From: Plantactinospora sp039889035
Lineage (GTDB): Bacteria > Actinomycetota > Actinomycetes > Mycobacteriales > Micromonosporaceae
Direction: 5' to 3'
DNA length: 64,000 nt
NCBI GenBank assembly: GCA_039889035.1
Contig: JBDQQY010000043.1
Coordinates: 19,289-83,288, forward strand
In this document: piece by piece, positions 16,670 to 25,900 of the stretch
Position numbering within the stretch: the stretch's first letter is position 1
Layout: each line of letters begins with the position of its first letter
The notes under the pieces: model-generated
Databases searched by the model: none
The model's input: only the letters and a program-made list of their open reading frames with translations
Told to the model about the DNA's origin: nothing
Position numbers and translations under genes: made by a program

Positions 16670-17980
16670 TCAGCCCGTGGTGGTGCCGGCGGTGGGCTCG
16701 GTGGTCGGTACGGTCGTCGTCTCGCCGACCGGAAGCGCGCTGCCCTTGACGTACTGGTCCCAGCTCATGTTCCAGTCGGTCCAGCCGTTGCCGTTCTCCA
16801 ACTTGCGCTCGGTGCCCTTGACCACGATCGGGTCGCCGACCCGGGTCTGGTTGAACAGCCAGTTCGCGTTGGCGGTGGACATGTTGACGCAGCCGTGCGA
16901 CACGTTCGTACGCCCCTGCGAGGCGACGGACCAGGGTGCGGCGTGGATGAACTCGCCACCCCAGGTGAGGCGCTGGGCGTACTCGATGTCGGTGATGTAG
17001 CGGTTGGCCGGGTTCGGGTCGTCCATGGTGTTGAAGACCGTCTTCTTGAGCTTCTCGATGACCACCATGGTGCCGCTGGAGGACGGGGTGCTCCGCTTGC
17101 CGAGGCTGATCGGAATGGTCTTGATGACCTTGCCGTCCTTCTTGACCGTCATCTTCTTGGTCTTGTTGTCGACGGTCATCACCACCGCCGGCCCGGTCTT
17201 GAGGTCGACGGTCAGGTCGGACCGGCCGTACCAACCGTCGCCCATCGGCAGCCCGCCGGCCTGGATCTTGTAGAAGATCTTGGTGTTGGCCTTCCAGTAC
17301 GTCTTCGGGCGGTAGCGCACCTCGGTCGGGCTCACCCAGTGCCAGATCCCCTCCTGGGCCGGGGTGGCCCGGACGGTCATCCGGCGCTGCACGTCGTCCC
17401 GGTAGTCCTCCGGCACGGCCCGGCTGAACTTGACGATCAACGGCATGCCGACCCCGACCGTCTGGCCGTCGCCGAGGAAGCTGGTCACCCGGATCTGCTT
17501 GCCGGGCTTGGCCATGGTGGTGAAGGTGTTGGTCGTCGTCGCCGGCTTGCCGTCGTCGCCGGTCGCCGTCACGGTCGCCGTGTACGTCGTACCGTATTCG
17601 AGCGCCTTCTCCGGCAGCCACGTCCCGGTGCCGGTGAGCGCGCCCTTGACGGTCTCACCGGCCGCGTTCTTGACCTCGACGGTGGTCTCGACGGCGTCCT
17701 TGCTGCTGAAGGCGATCTCCGCGGAGGCGGGTACGTCCTTGGCGTCCGCCGCCGGCGCGGTGATCGCGGCGGAGGCCTTCGGCTTCTGCTCGGCCTCGCT
17801 GCCGCCCTGGAACGACGGCCCGGCGCCGTTGTCGCCGTCGCCGGTGCAGGCGGTCGCGGTGACCGCCAGGGCGCCGGCGATCAGCACCGAGGCGAGGGCC
17901 CGGAGCGGCGCAGGACGTCCCCGCGTCGCCAGACCCCGGTCGGAGGTACGACGGGTCAACTGATCTCGGCGTGGTCGCAT
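16670..17980 (-). CDS. L,D-transpeptidase lipoprotein (Ig-like domains plus YkuD), copy 1
   Basis: 436 residues. A basic N-terminus and a lipobox ending at Cys45 (VTATAC) predict an outer-face lipoprotein. Two Ig-like domains (about 70-260) precede the YkuD catalytic domain with HAAPW and the nucleophile in SHGCVNMS. It makes 3-3 meso-diaminopimelate cross-links in peptidoglycan or attaches proteins to it. The C-terminal end is Thr-rich. It lies head to tail with a paralogue of the same architecture 179 bp upstream; both have ITDIEYAQ- or VTDIDFAQ-type RLTWGGE motifs. Confidence 0.92.
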   Translation of the reverse strand: MRPRRDQLTRRTSDRGLATRGRPAPLRALASVLIAGALAVTATACTGDGDNGAGPSFQGGSEAEQKPKASAAITAPAADAKDVPASAEIAFSSKDAVETTVEVKNAAGETVKGALTGTGTWLPEKALEYGTTYTATVTATGDDGKPATTTNTFTTMAKPGKQIRVTSFLGDGQTVGVGMPLIVKFSRAVPEDYRDDVQRRMTVRATPAQEGIWHWVSPTEVRYRPKTYWKANTKIFYKIQAGGLPMGDGWYGRSDLTVDLKTGPAVVMTVDNKTKKMTVKKDGKVIKTIPISLGKRSTPSSSGTMVVIEKLKKTVFNTMDDPNPANRYITDIEYAQRLTWGGEFIHAAPWSVASQGRTNVSHGCVNMSTANANWLFNQTRVGDPIVVKGTERKLENGNGWTDWNMSWDQYVKGSALPVGETTTVPTTEPTAGTTTG

Positions 17981-18159
17981 GATCCCCTCACACTGCTGTT
18001 TTCCACAGCTGTACCCACTCGGTCCCCACGGTCATCCTCTCCCAATGACGTCCGTGAGCAAGCTTTCGTTTCCTGCCGTGCCGTAGAACACCATCGGATG
18101 GGGTCGATTTAGCCGGTTAGTGCCACAAATGCCGATGCGGCCGTCCTCGATCCGTCTGG

Positions 18160-19404
18160 TCAGGCGCCCAGGTCCGCGGGGACCGGCAGGGCGCTGCCCT
18201 TGACATACTCCTTCCAGGGCAAGTTCCAGGCGGTCCAGCCGTTGCCGGAGGCCAGCTTCCGCTCGGTGCCGGTGATCGTCACCGGGTCGCCGGTCTTGGT
18301 CTTCTCGAAGAGCCAGCGGGCGTTCGCGGTGGAGACGTTGACGCAGCCGTGCGAGACGTTGCGTCGCCCCTGGTCACCGACCGACCACGGGGCGGCGTGG
18401 ATGTATTCTCCACCCCAGGTCAGGCGCTGGGCGAAGTCGATGTCGGTCACGTACCGGTTGGTCGGGTCCGGGTCGTCGCGGGTGTCGAAGACCGTGGTCT
18501 CCTTCTTCTCCATCACCACCATCGTGCCGCTCGACGACGGGGTGCTCTTCTTGCCGAGGCTCACCGGGATGGTCCGGACCAGTTTGCCGCCCTCGAAGAC
18601 GGTCATCTTCTTGGTCTTGTTGTCGACCTTCATCTCGAACTTGCTGCCGATCTTGGCGGTCGCCTTGCGGTCGACGTTGCCGTACCGGCCGTTGCTCAGG
18701 GGGATGCCCTCCAGCCCGATCCGCACGCTGAGCGTGGTCCCGGACTGCCAGTACTCCGGGGCCCGGTAGTAGGCCTGGGTACCGTTGGAGACCCAGTGCC
18801 AGGCGCCGGGCTGCGGCGGGTCGGAGTCGACGAACATCCGCCGCTGCACCCTGGCCCGGTCCTTCTTGGCGATCCCCGGCGAGAATTCCACCACCACCGG
18901 CATGGCGACGCCGTAGGTCTTGTCGTCGAAGAGGTAGAGGCCGGAGCCGATCACCGACCTCGGCTTCGCCATGGTGGTGAACGAGGTGGTCCTGGTTTCC
19001 GTCTGCCCGGAGGCGGAGGTCGCGGTGATCCGCGCGGTGTAGGTCTTGGCGTACTTCAGCGGCGCCGCCGGTACCCAGGACGAGTCGTCCGGCCGCATTG
19101 CGCCGCTGACCGCGCCCCCACCGGCGACGGTCAGGCTGACGCTGCTGATCTTGCCGCCCTTGACGCTGGTGCCGATCTCGACGCTCACCGGCTGCTTCTT
19201 GGCGCCGTTGGCCGGGGTGACCGCGAATTCGAGCGGCTCGGCGGGTGGTGTCGGGGTCGTACTCGCTCCCGCCGCCGCGCCGTTACCGCTCACGATCTGC
19301 GGCTTCTCGTCCCCGTCACCGCCACACGCCGCCGTACCCAGCGGCGTGGCGACCGCCAGAGCGATGACCATCGCCCAGTTGCGCGTGCTCCTGCCCATCC
19401 CCAC
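18160..19404 (-). CDS. L,D-transpeptidase lipoprotein (Ig-like domains plus YkuD), copy 2
   Basis: 414 residues, lipobox with Cys27 (GTAAC), Ig-like domains and YkuD domain with HAAPW and SHGCVNVS. It has the same order and length as its neighbour at 16670-17980, which indicates an old tandem duplication with divergence. Spacing of 179 bp suggests each has its own promoter. It acts outside the membrane on peptidoglycan cross-linking. Confidence 0.92.
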   Translation of the reverse strand: MGMGRSTRNWAMVIALAVATPLGTAACGGDGDEKPQIVSGNGAAAGASTTPTPPAEPLEFAVTPANGAKKQPVSVEIGTSVKGGKISSVSLTVAGGGAVSGAMRPDDSSWVPAAPLKYAKTYTARITATSASGQTETRTTSFTTMAKPRSVIGSGLYLFDDKTYGVAMPVVVEFSPGIAKKDRARVQRRMFVDSDPPQPGAWHWVSNGTQAYYRAPEYWQSGTTLSVRIGLEGIPLSNGRYGNVDRKATAKIGSKFEMKVDNKTKKMTVFEGGKLVRTIPVSLGKKSTPSSSGTMVVMEKKETTVFDTRDDPDPTNRYVTDIDFAQRLTWGGEYIHAAPWSVGDQGRRNVSHGCVNVSTANARWLFEKTKTGDPVTITGTERKLASGNGWTAWNLPWKEYVKGSALPVPADLGA

Positions 19405-19586
19405 CTCGGTCCACTCGAATCCCGGGAGACATCGTGCACTATCGGGGCCACAGTTATAGCCCCGGACGCCGAAACTTATGGGCGTAATGCCCGTTTCGCC
19501 GCCTGGGCGGGTCGGTTGCGACCAGTAGGGGAACTGGTTGGAAGCTCTTCGTCGGGCCGTGTTAAGGTTTCTCCCGTTGTCAGCGA

Positions 19587-19659
19587 GCGCCGCTAGCTCA
19601 ACTGGCAGAGCAGCGGACTCTTAATCCGCGGGTTCGGGGTTCGAGTCCCTGGCGGCGCA
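19587..19659 (+). tRNA. tRNA-Lys (anticodon CTT)
   Basis: Acceptor arms GCGCCGC/GCGGCGC, D arm GCTCAACTGGCAGAGC, anticodon CTT in ACTCTTAAT, T arm CGGGGTTCGAGTCCCTG, discriminator A; CCA not encoded. Integrase remnants directly downstream suggest its 3' end has served as an attachment site. Confidence 0.95.
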
Positions 19660-19667
19660 CAACAATC

Positions 19668-19699
19668 AGGCCCTGACCAGCAGTGAGCTGGCCAGGGCC
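19668..19699 (+). terminator. Terminator-like hairpin after tRNA-Lys
   Basis: AGGCCCTG-A-CCAG pairs with CTGG-C-CAGGGCCT, with one mismatch and a 7-nt loop. A weak T-rich stretch follows (TGATGATTCT). Confidence 0.7.
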
Positions 19700-19819
19700 T
19701 TGATGATTCTCTATGTAGTTGCAAACTGCCCCCCGAAAACCCCCTGGTAACGCCCCTGGGCGATCAGGTTCGACAGGCCCGGGTGATGGCGGCGCTGGTC
19801 GTTACCGTCCCCCCCGGAT

Positions 19820-19993
19820 CTATGCGGCCCGGCTCTGGCCGGGGTGGCGGGGCTCGGGATCGCCTGACTCCGGCCTCCTGCCGAGCTGTTCGAGGATGTG
19901 GGAGCTGTCCGGGGCGAGGGCGGGCTTGACGATGTAGTGCGTCTTGGTGGTCTCCTTACTTTCGTGCCCGAGTTGAGCGGCGGCGACTGCGCG
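19820..19993 (-). pseudogene. 3' fragment of a tyrosine recombinase (phage/ICE integrase)
   Basis: The minus-strand frame ending with TAG at 19820 encodes AAAQLGHESKETTKTHYI, the C-terminal motif of tyrosine integrases (LGH then the catalytic Tyr), followed by a 35-residue tail. Upstream the frame breaks off where IS3 sequence starts on the other strand. Only about 55 residues remain. Its place 160 bp from tRNA-Lys and its orientation fit a decayed integrative element at that tRNA. Confidence 0.75.
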
Positions 19994-20143
19994 GTCGTGC
20001 TGGACACCTACTCGCGGAAGGTCGTCGGCTGGTCAATCGAGGCTACGCAGACCGCCACCCTGGTCACCAACGCGCTGGGCATGGCGATCAGCAACCGCCA
20101 ACCGCAGCCGGGCACGATCATTCACTCGGATCACGGAGTCCAG
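19991..20143 (+). pseudogene. IS3-family transposase fragment (DDE core)
   Basis: The frame encodes VVLDTYSRKVVGWSIE and GTIIHSDHGVQ, the first and second catalytic aspartate regions of the IS3 OrfB integrase core. About 50 residues remain; both ends are lost and the sequence runs straight into IS30-like DNA at about 20150. Confidence 0.8.
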
Positions 20144-20177
20144 CCCGGATTCAACCGGTCGTCGCAACACCTCGATC

Positions 20178-20534
20178 TTGGGGGTGTCGATGGGCAGGCC
20201 GGCGGGGTGGATGAAGGCGTTGACGGGCAGGGCGCCGATGAAGTCTCCGGGGAAGCCGTCGCTTCGGCGGGAGGTCGAGCGGTTGTTCTGGCGTGAGATC
20301 GCGACGGGGTTGACCAGCGAGGACGCCGGGATTGCGGTGGGTGTGTCGCAAGCGGTCGGAAGCAGGTGGTTCCGGCAGCGTGGCGGCATGCCGTTGTTCA
20401 TGGTTGCCCGGGTCACGGACCGGTATCTGTCGTTCGCCGAACGTGAAGAGGCGGCATCCTGCGGCAGGCTCGGTGAGTTGGAGCACCGGTTGCGGCGTCA
20501 CGCCGAGTCGGAACCGCAGACCCGCTGCGGCTGA
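20178..20534 (+). pseudogene. IS30-family transposase N-terminal fragment
   Basis: The frame encodes an N-terminal region with WREIATGLTSEDAGIAVGVS, RWFRQRGGMP and YLSFAEREE, characteristic of actinobacterial IS30-type transposase DNA-binding domains. Homology stops after AEREE and no DDE domain follows, so it is a remnant. Confidence 0.7.
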
Positions 20535-20620
20535 TGCGGCTGTTCGGCATCACGGAGAAGACCGCAATGCGGTACGTCGGCACCGCTCATCCGGAACGCA
20601 CCGCCAAGCTGCCCCGCTGA
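20534..20620 (+). pseudogene. Short recombinase-like C-terminal tail
   Basis: A 28-residue frame with LFGITEKTAMRYVGTAHPER recalls the C-terminal helix-turn-helix tails found on integrase-like proteins of actinobacterial plasmids. Too short to name firmly. Confidence 0.35.
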
Positions 20621-21077
20621 CCATTGCGCCCACGAGCACGGAGCAGGTGTCGGGGTACGGCTTGGAGCCCAGAGCCGGTACCCGCTGACATACAAAGATC
20701 CTCTCTCCCGGTGGACCCGCCCCGCATCAGATCGTGGAACGCCCTGCTCACCGGCCGTCGCGCCGCGTTCTACCGGCTCACCGCAAACGCACAACGGCAC
20801 CCCAGGCGGATGCAGGTAACACTTACTCGCCTTCAACGACTGGTAGAACCTCCGACTCGGCAGACGGGACAGGAGAAACCCTGGTCGGCACGCTCGCCGA
20901 GGAACGGCTGAATCCCCAGATCGTCGGATGAGTACCACTGGACGAACCGGAGCAGGCGCACCGGCTTGCCGACGACCGCGGCGTCCGGAACAGGGTGATG
21001 GTCGTTCCCTGACCCCGGACGCCGACGGGCCCGCCGGTGCCGGACGTCGACACCGGCCGGGCCCCGCCGACCTCGGC
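20621..21077. other. Gene-free stretch
   Basis: No supported gene, RNA or repeat seen. Open frames on both strands lack starts, homology and codon bias. The stretch probably belongs to the same decayed insertion as the fragments before it. Confidence 0.5.
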
Positions 21078-22127
21078 TCAGTCGGTCGGCCGGGAGACCA
21101 CCTCCAGCGCCGGGACACTGCTGGTCGCCTGCTGGGTCACCACGAACAGGTACTTCAGGTCACCGGACCAAGCCAGACCCCGGGTCGCGGCCACCTCGCC
21201 GCTGTCCAAGTCGACCTTCTTCTCCGGCAGAATGCCGCCCACCTCGTAGACCAGGACGTCCTCCCTGCCACTGGTGTTGCGGCCGATGGCAAGGTAGCGA
21301 CTGTCCGGCGAGGTGGCCACCGCACTGGGCCGGAACCCGGTGGCGTACGCCCCGCGCCGGGCGAGGTCGGCCGGGGCGAACGCCTCGGCGTGGTCCCGCG
21401 ACCCGGAGGCGGTGAACAGGGTCGCGCCGTCCGGGCTCAGCGCCAGGTCGGCGAGACTGCTGCCGACCACGTCACCCGTCGCGCCCTCGGTCAACTCGAC
21501 GCCGGCGACCGAGAAGACCCGCACCGTCGACAGGCTCAGCGAGAGCTGCCCGGCGACCAGCGGCCCGGCATCAGCGGTCACCGCACCGAGCAGCGGAGCC
21601 CGCTGGAAGATCGCGGCACCCTGCCGGTCGAGCGTGATCGCCGGCGGGGTCGCGACGGTGTCCAGTGCGCCGATCTTCCCGGTCCAGTCGGTCTCACAGC
21701 CGTACCCGAACCAGATCGTGGTGCCGGTCCGGGCCAGGTGCGTCGGGCAGGTCTGCGACCCGACCGGGTAACGGGCCGTCTCGGCGTACGTCGTGGTGTC
21801 GATTGCCGAGATGGCGTCGCCGCTGGCCAGCGCAGCGTAGAGCGTGGTGCCGTCGGCGCTGAGCACCAGCCCGGTCGCCCCGGACTGGCCGGTGATTGTC
21901 TTCTTCACCCGCCCGGAGAAGTCGGTCACCACGATGCCGTTGGTGGTCGGGCCACCGCTGACGAACACCCGGTCGTGGACGTCGTCGACCACGATGTCCC
22001 CGTAGTTCGGCAGCGGCAGCCGGTCGTCGTCAGCTTGGGCCGGTGCCCCGGTGGCGGCCAGCACCACGGCCGCGATCGCTGTGAACACCGTCGATCCGGT
22101 CGCCGCCCTAAGCCTGGTTACTCGCAC
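21078..22127 (-). CDS. Secreted beta-propeller protein (YncE/WD40-like)
   Basis: 349 residues with signal peptide (cleaved near APAQA). Repeated blade motifs follow, such as GIVVTDFSG, GLVLSADGTTLYAA, DLALSPDGATLFTA and AVATSPDSRYLAIG, giving about seven blades. Related actinobacterial proteins usually continue into Ig-like repeats after the propeller; here the gene stops at the end of the propeller. No enzymatic residues are recognisable; ligand or scaffold function is likely. It follows the Rhs-immunity pair on the same strand after a terminator. Confidence 0.75.
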   Translation of the reverse strand: MRVTRLRAATGSTVFTAIAAVVLAATGAPAQADDDRLPLPNYGDIVVDDVHDRVFVSGGPTTNGIVVTDFSGRVKKTITGQSGATGLVLSADGTTLYAALASGDAISAIDTTTYAETARYPVGSQTCPTHLARTGTTIWFGYGCETDWTGKIGALDTVATPPAITLDRQGAAIFQRAPLLGAVTADAGPLVAGQLSLSLSTVRVFSVAGVELTEGATGDVVGSSLADLALSPDGATLFTASGSRDHAEAFAPADLARRGAYATGFRPSAVATSPDSRYLAIGRNTSGREDVLVYEVGGILPEKKVDLDSGEVAATRGLAWSGDLKYLFVVTQQATSSVPALEVVSRPTD

Positions 22128-22215
22128 CTCAAACTCCTTCCGCCTTGATCAATAACGACATCAGTGCACCCGAGAAGAGTGCGCTGGTCGGCGAACCGTT
22201 ACATCTGCTTTGCTG

Positions 22216-22241
22216 GCCGGGCATGCATCCGCATGCCCGGC
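22216..22241 (-). terminator. Hairpin after the candidate immunity gene
   Basis: A perfect 11-bp stem (GCCGGGCATGC with GCATGCCCGGC) has a 4-nt loop and lies 20 bp past the immunity stop. It would end the Rhs-immunity transcript. Confidence 0.7.
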
Positions 22242-22260
22242 ACGACAGCCGCGAAATGAA

Positions 22261-22902
22261 TCAGTTGCGTTGAGTCGATCTGGCTCGACGAGCCAGTTCT
22301 GCGTCGAGCCGCCTGAGGGCAATTTTTGCCTGACGGTTGACCAGAGGACGATCGCTTGTCAGGAATCGGGCGATCTCGTCGCGCGACTGCACGTCCCGGA
22401 GGCGGCCGAGTGCGGCAATCACAAATGGCAGGATGGTCTCGTCGTCGAGCAGGGACCGAACCGCGTCTATGATGTCCGGTCGTTGCTTCGCAATGCGTGG
22501 AACCGCTTCGAAGATCATTTCCCGCGCTCGCCCCATACTTCGTTCGAGCAAGATCTCGATCACCTGGTCCGCGACACCGGCGTCAGCCACGACACCCAGT
22601 GCGCTTCCGGCTACCCACCTCGGGCCGAGTTCGGCCGTATTCGATATCTCGGCAAACTGTCTGGCGACAGCTGGTGCGGCGAGACCGCGAGCATATGGCA
22701 CGGAAAGCGCGCGGATGATACCTTCCCGGAGTTTCTCTCGGGGTTCGCCGGCCGGCAACTCGTGGATCCTGTCCAACCAAGACAGGAGAATCGGGACGGC
22801 CTCGGGATATTTATCTGTGGTATTGACCAGGTCCCACACATTGTTCACCCGAACTCCGACCTCTTCAAGATCGGAAAGAATCCTATCCATGGTCTCCCTC
22901 AT
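22261..22902 (-). CDS. Candidate immunity protein to the Rhs toxin, alpha-helical HEAT-like
   Basis: 213 residues, all predicted helical, with repeated motifs of the HEAT/armadillo kind (RWVAGSALGVVADAGVADQ, FVIAALGRLRDVQSRDEI, RQAKIALRRLDAEL). It starts in a 4-bp overlap with the stop of the giant Rhs gene, the usual place for the cognate immunity gene. HEAT-repeat immunity proteins are known among polymorphic toxin systems. Base composition is visibly less GC-rich than the Rhs core. The function is inferred from position and fold type; no direct homologue is claimed. Confidence 0.75.
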   Translation of the reverse strand: MRETMDRILSDLEEVGVRVNNVWDLVNTTDKYPEAVPILLSWLDRIHELPAGEPREKLREGIIRALSVPYARGLAAPAVARQFAEISNTAELGPRWVAGSALGVVADAGVADQVIEILLERSMGRAREMIFEAVPRIAKQRPDIIDAVRSLLDDETILPFVIAALGRLRDVQSRDEIARFLTSDRPLVNRQAKIALRRLDAELARRARSTQRN

Positions 22903-25900
22903 CTGCCCACCCGAAAGACGGAGACAAGGCCGGATTGCATCATGCCGCGCATTGCGGGGGTTATCCTGGCGGTCTGATTGGTGATGATCGCGAAGTGAAG
23001 ATTATTCGCTGCTGCATGTTCCGCAAAATCTATGATCTGCGGGGTCACCTTCAACCTCTTAACATTCTTGGCGTCCAGAATGAACGTCGGCCGAGTCAGG
23101 TCCGGCGTTCGGTACGCCGCTTCGCCGGTGGCGGACGGAATCCGAACCTTGGGCTCCAGGTCCAACCCGAGTTGGTCTTCGAAACCGTACCCCGAGGCGT
23201 TGTTGTCTCGTACGGTGCATTGGCAGTCCTCCCCCTTGGAATTGACTCCCCCGGGGCAGTTGTGGACGAGGACCGGCGTGTCACCGGCGACCGCATAGTA
23301 CGTGTGCAACCCGTCCACGGTCAGGTTGTGCACCTGTTGGTGCTGGGTCCAGAGCCGTACGGAAACCACCCGGACGAGGTCCCGGTCGTCCGTACGCAGC
23401 CAGTCGCCGTCCGCCAGTTCCTCGGCGTCTGCCCAGCGTCCCTCGGCGTCCAGCCAGAACGGGTGGCCGGCGGTGGCGATGACCGTGCCGGTGGCGTCGC
23501 CCCGGGCTCCGTCGGTGTCGACGGTGACCTCGACCAGGTCCTTTGCGCCCTCGCCGACGATGAGCGCGACGACCGGGCGGGACTCGGTCAGCCCGGTGAC
23601 CGGGTCGGTCGCCAGTACCTGGTCGCCGACCTGGACGTCCTCGATCGGCTTGCTGGTGCCGTCGGCCAGCACCACGCCGGTGCCCGGCGCGAAGCTGTTG
23701 CGGCAGCCCGGCGGCTTCGGCGCGGCCGGCGGTGCCTGGGGTGGCGGCGGGGGTTTGGCCGGTGCGGCTGGCGCGTTCCCGCCGGCCGGCGCGTTGCCGG
23801 CGGGCGGTGTGTCGCCGCCGCCCTTGGCCGGGGGAGCGGGTGGGGTGTCCCCGCCGGTCTTCGGTGTGGGTGCGCCCTTGGCGCCCGCGGCCACCTCGTC
23901 GGCGCCCTTCGCCCCGGCCTGTACTGCGTCGACGCCGGCCTTGCCGTACTTGCCGGCCTTCACGGCGGTCGCCGCGTACCCGGCGAGCGGGATCGCCGAG
24001 GTGAACGAGAGCGCCGCGTCGACGTAGTTGCCCTCGGCGGCGTACCAGATGCCGTTGGCGACGTCGGCGACCTCGCCGACCACCGGCACCAGCCCGACCA
24101 CGTCGAGCGCTGCGTGGCCGATGTCGCTCCACGACGGCCAGTGCCCGGTCAGGTCGACCATGCTGATCGGGTTGCCGCCGCCGAACGAGTACCGGTTCAT
24201 CGTGAACGGGTTCATCGACAGCGACAGGTCCGACAGTGCGCCGTTGTAGAGGTCGAGGGAGAGGAACCGATTCTCGCCGGGGCTGTAGTCCCGCAGCCCC
24301 ATGTCGTAGTTGCCCGAGGCCGAGTCCCAGCGGGCGGTGTTGAACCGGTAGACGTTCTCCGGCTCGGCGTCCGGGTTGCCGGCGTCGGGCTTGTCGGCAC
24401 CGGTGAAGGAGTCGGTGTCGTCGCTGCCGTACGCGGTGTAGCCGTAGGTGGCGCGGTTGTTGCCCTCCTCGTCGGTCAGGCTCTCCACGTCGGCGTGCGC
24501 GTTGTAGCCGTGGTACGACTGCTCCCGCTCGCCCTCCTCCGGGACGCTGAGCTGTCCGAGCAGCTCGCCGAAGGGGGAGTATTGGTAGGACTTGCGCAGC
24601 TCGCCGTCGACCCGCTCGGTGAGCACCTGCTGGGTCAGCCCCAGGTAGTCCAGGGTGGTGGTCTTGGCGTCGGCGCCGCCCGCCTTCGCGGTCCGGCTCA
24701 CCGTTCGGTCCAGCGGGTCGTACGTGTACCGGGTGCTGCTGGCGGCGACCCCGCTGCCCCGGCGGTATTCGGCGGTGCGGTCGAAGCCGTCGTAGATGTA
24801 GCGCTCGGTCTGCTCACCGCCGGTGCTGATCCGGCTGAGCCGGCCGAACGGGTCGTAGCCGTAGACGAAGGTGGTGTCATCGACGGTGGAGGAGGCCAGC
24901 CGGTTGCGGTCGTACCGGAAGGTGGTGGTGTCGTCCTTGATCCGCTGCTCGATGATGTTGTTGTTGGCGTCGTGCCGGTACGTCTCGGTGGACTTCTCAT
25001 CGCCGTCGGTGCCGGACTTGGTCACCGTGCGGACCCGGTCGCGCGGGTCGTACTCGTAGCTGAAGACGTCGTCCAGGTAGGCGCTGTGGTCGTCGGCGTT
25101 CTGCCGGCGGGCGGTGTCCTTGGTCTTGTGCGAGTTGGCGTTGTATTCGAGCGTGTGCTCGTTGACCACCGTGCCGCCGGACTTCTTCTCCACCTGGTGC
25201 CGCAGCAGCCCGTCGAGGTAGTACTCGAAGTCGACGGTGTTGCCGTTCGGCTTGACCTGCTGCCGTACGTGGGACCGGGCGGTGTAGCTGAACGTGCTGA
25301 TCTGGTCCTCGGCGCCCTCGCCGGTGGCCCGGTTGGTGACCCGCTCCACCAGGTCCCGGGCGTCATAGGCGAAGCTGGCGGTCTGGTCGTCGTGCCGCCA
25401 CTGCTCGATGTTGCCGTTCGGGTCGTACTCGTACCGGGTGGTGTTGCGCAGCGCGCCGTCCTTGCGCTCCTCGATCGAGGTCGCCCGGTCCAGCGCGTCG
25501 TACCCGACGGTGTACTCGTCGGTCCGGGCCCCGGAACTGGCGTCCGTGATCGAGACCAGGTTGTCGTTGACGTCGTACCGGTGCTGGAAGGTCTTCCGCT
25601 CGGTGTCGACGTCGCCGCTGTTGTCCCGGACCAGCCGCACCGCGTCGGCCACCACCGGGTTGTCGGCGTCGCCAGCGAGGGTGATGTTGCGGAGGTTGTC
25701 CTCGGTGAAGGCGAAGCGGCCGAGGCTGACCCACTCGCCGGCGTCCTGGGTCTGGTCGACGGTGCGGGTAGTGCTGCCGCCGTTGTGCTCGACGGTGTAG
25801 CGGGCGTTGGTCGCGGCGCCGCGCGGGAACCGGACGGCGACCTCGTAGTCGCCGCTGGCCGGGATGTCGGCCTTCCAGGTGAAGCTGCCTTCGGTCGCGG

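Noticed and set aside
20728..20940. Possible small gene ending in AEERLNPQIVG.
   Set aside because: No start, no homology and poor codon bias; left as gene-free DNA.
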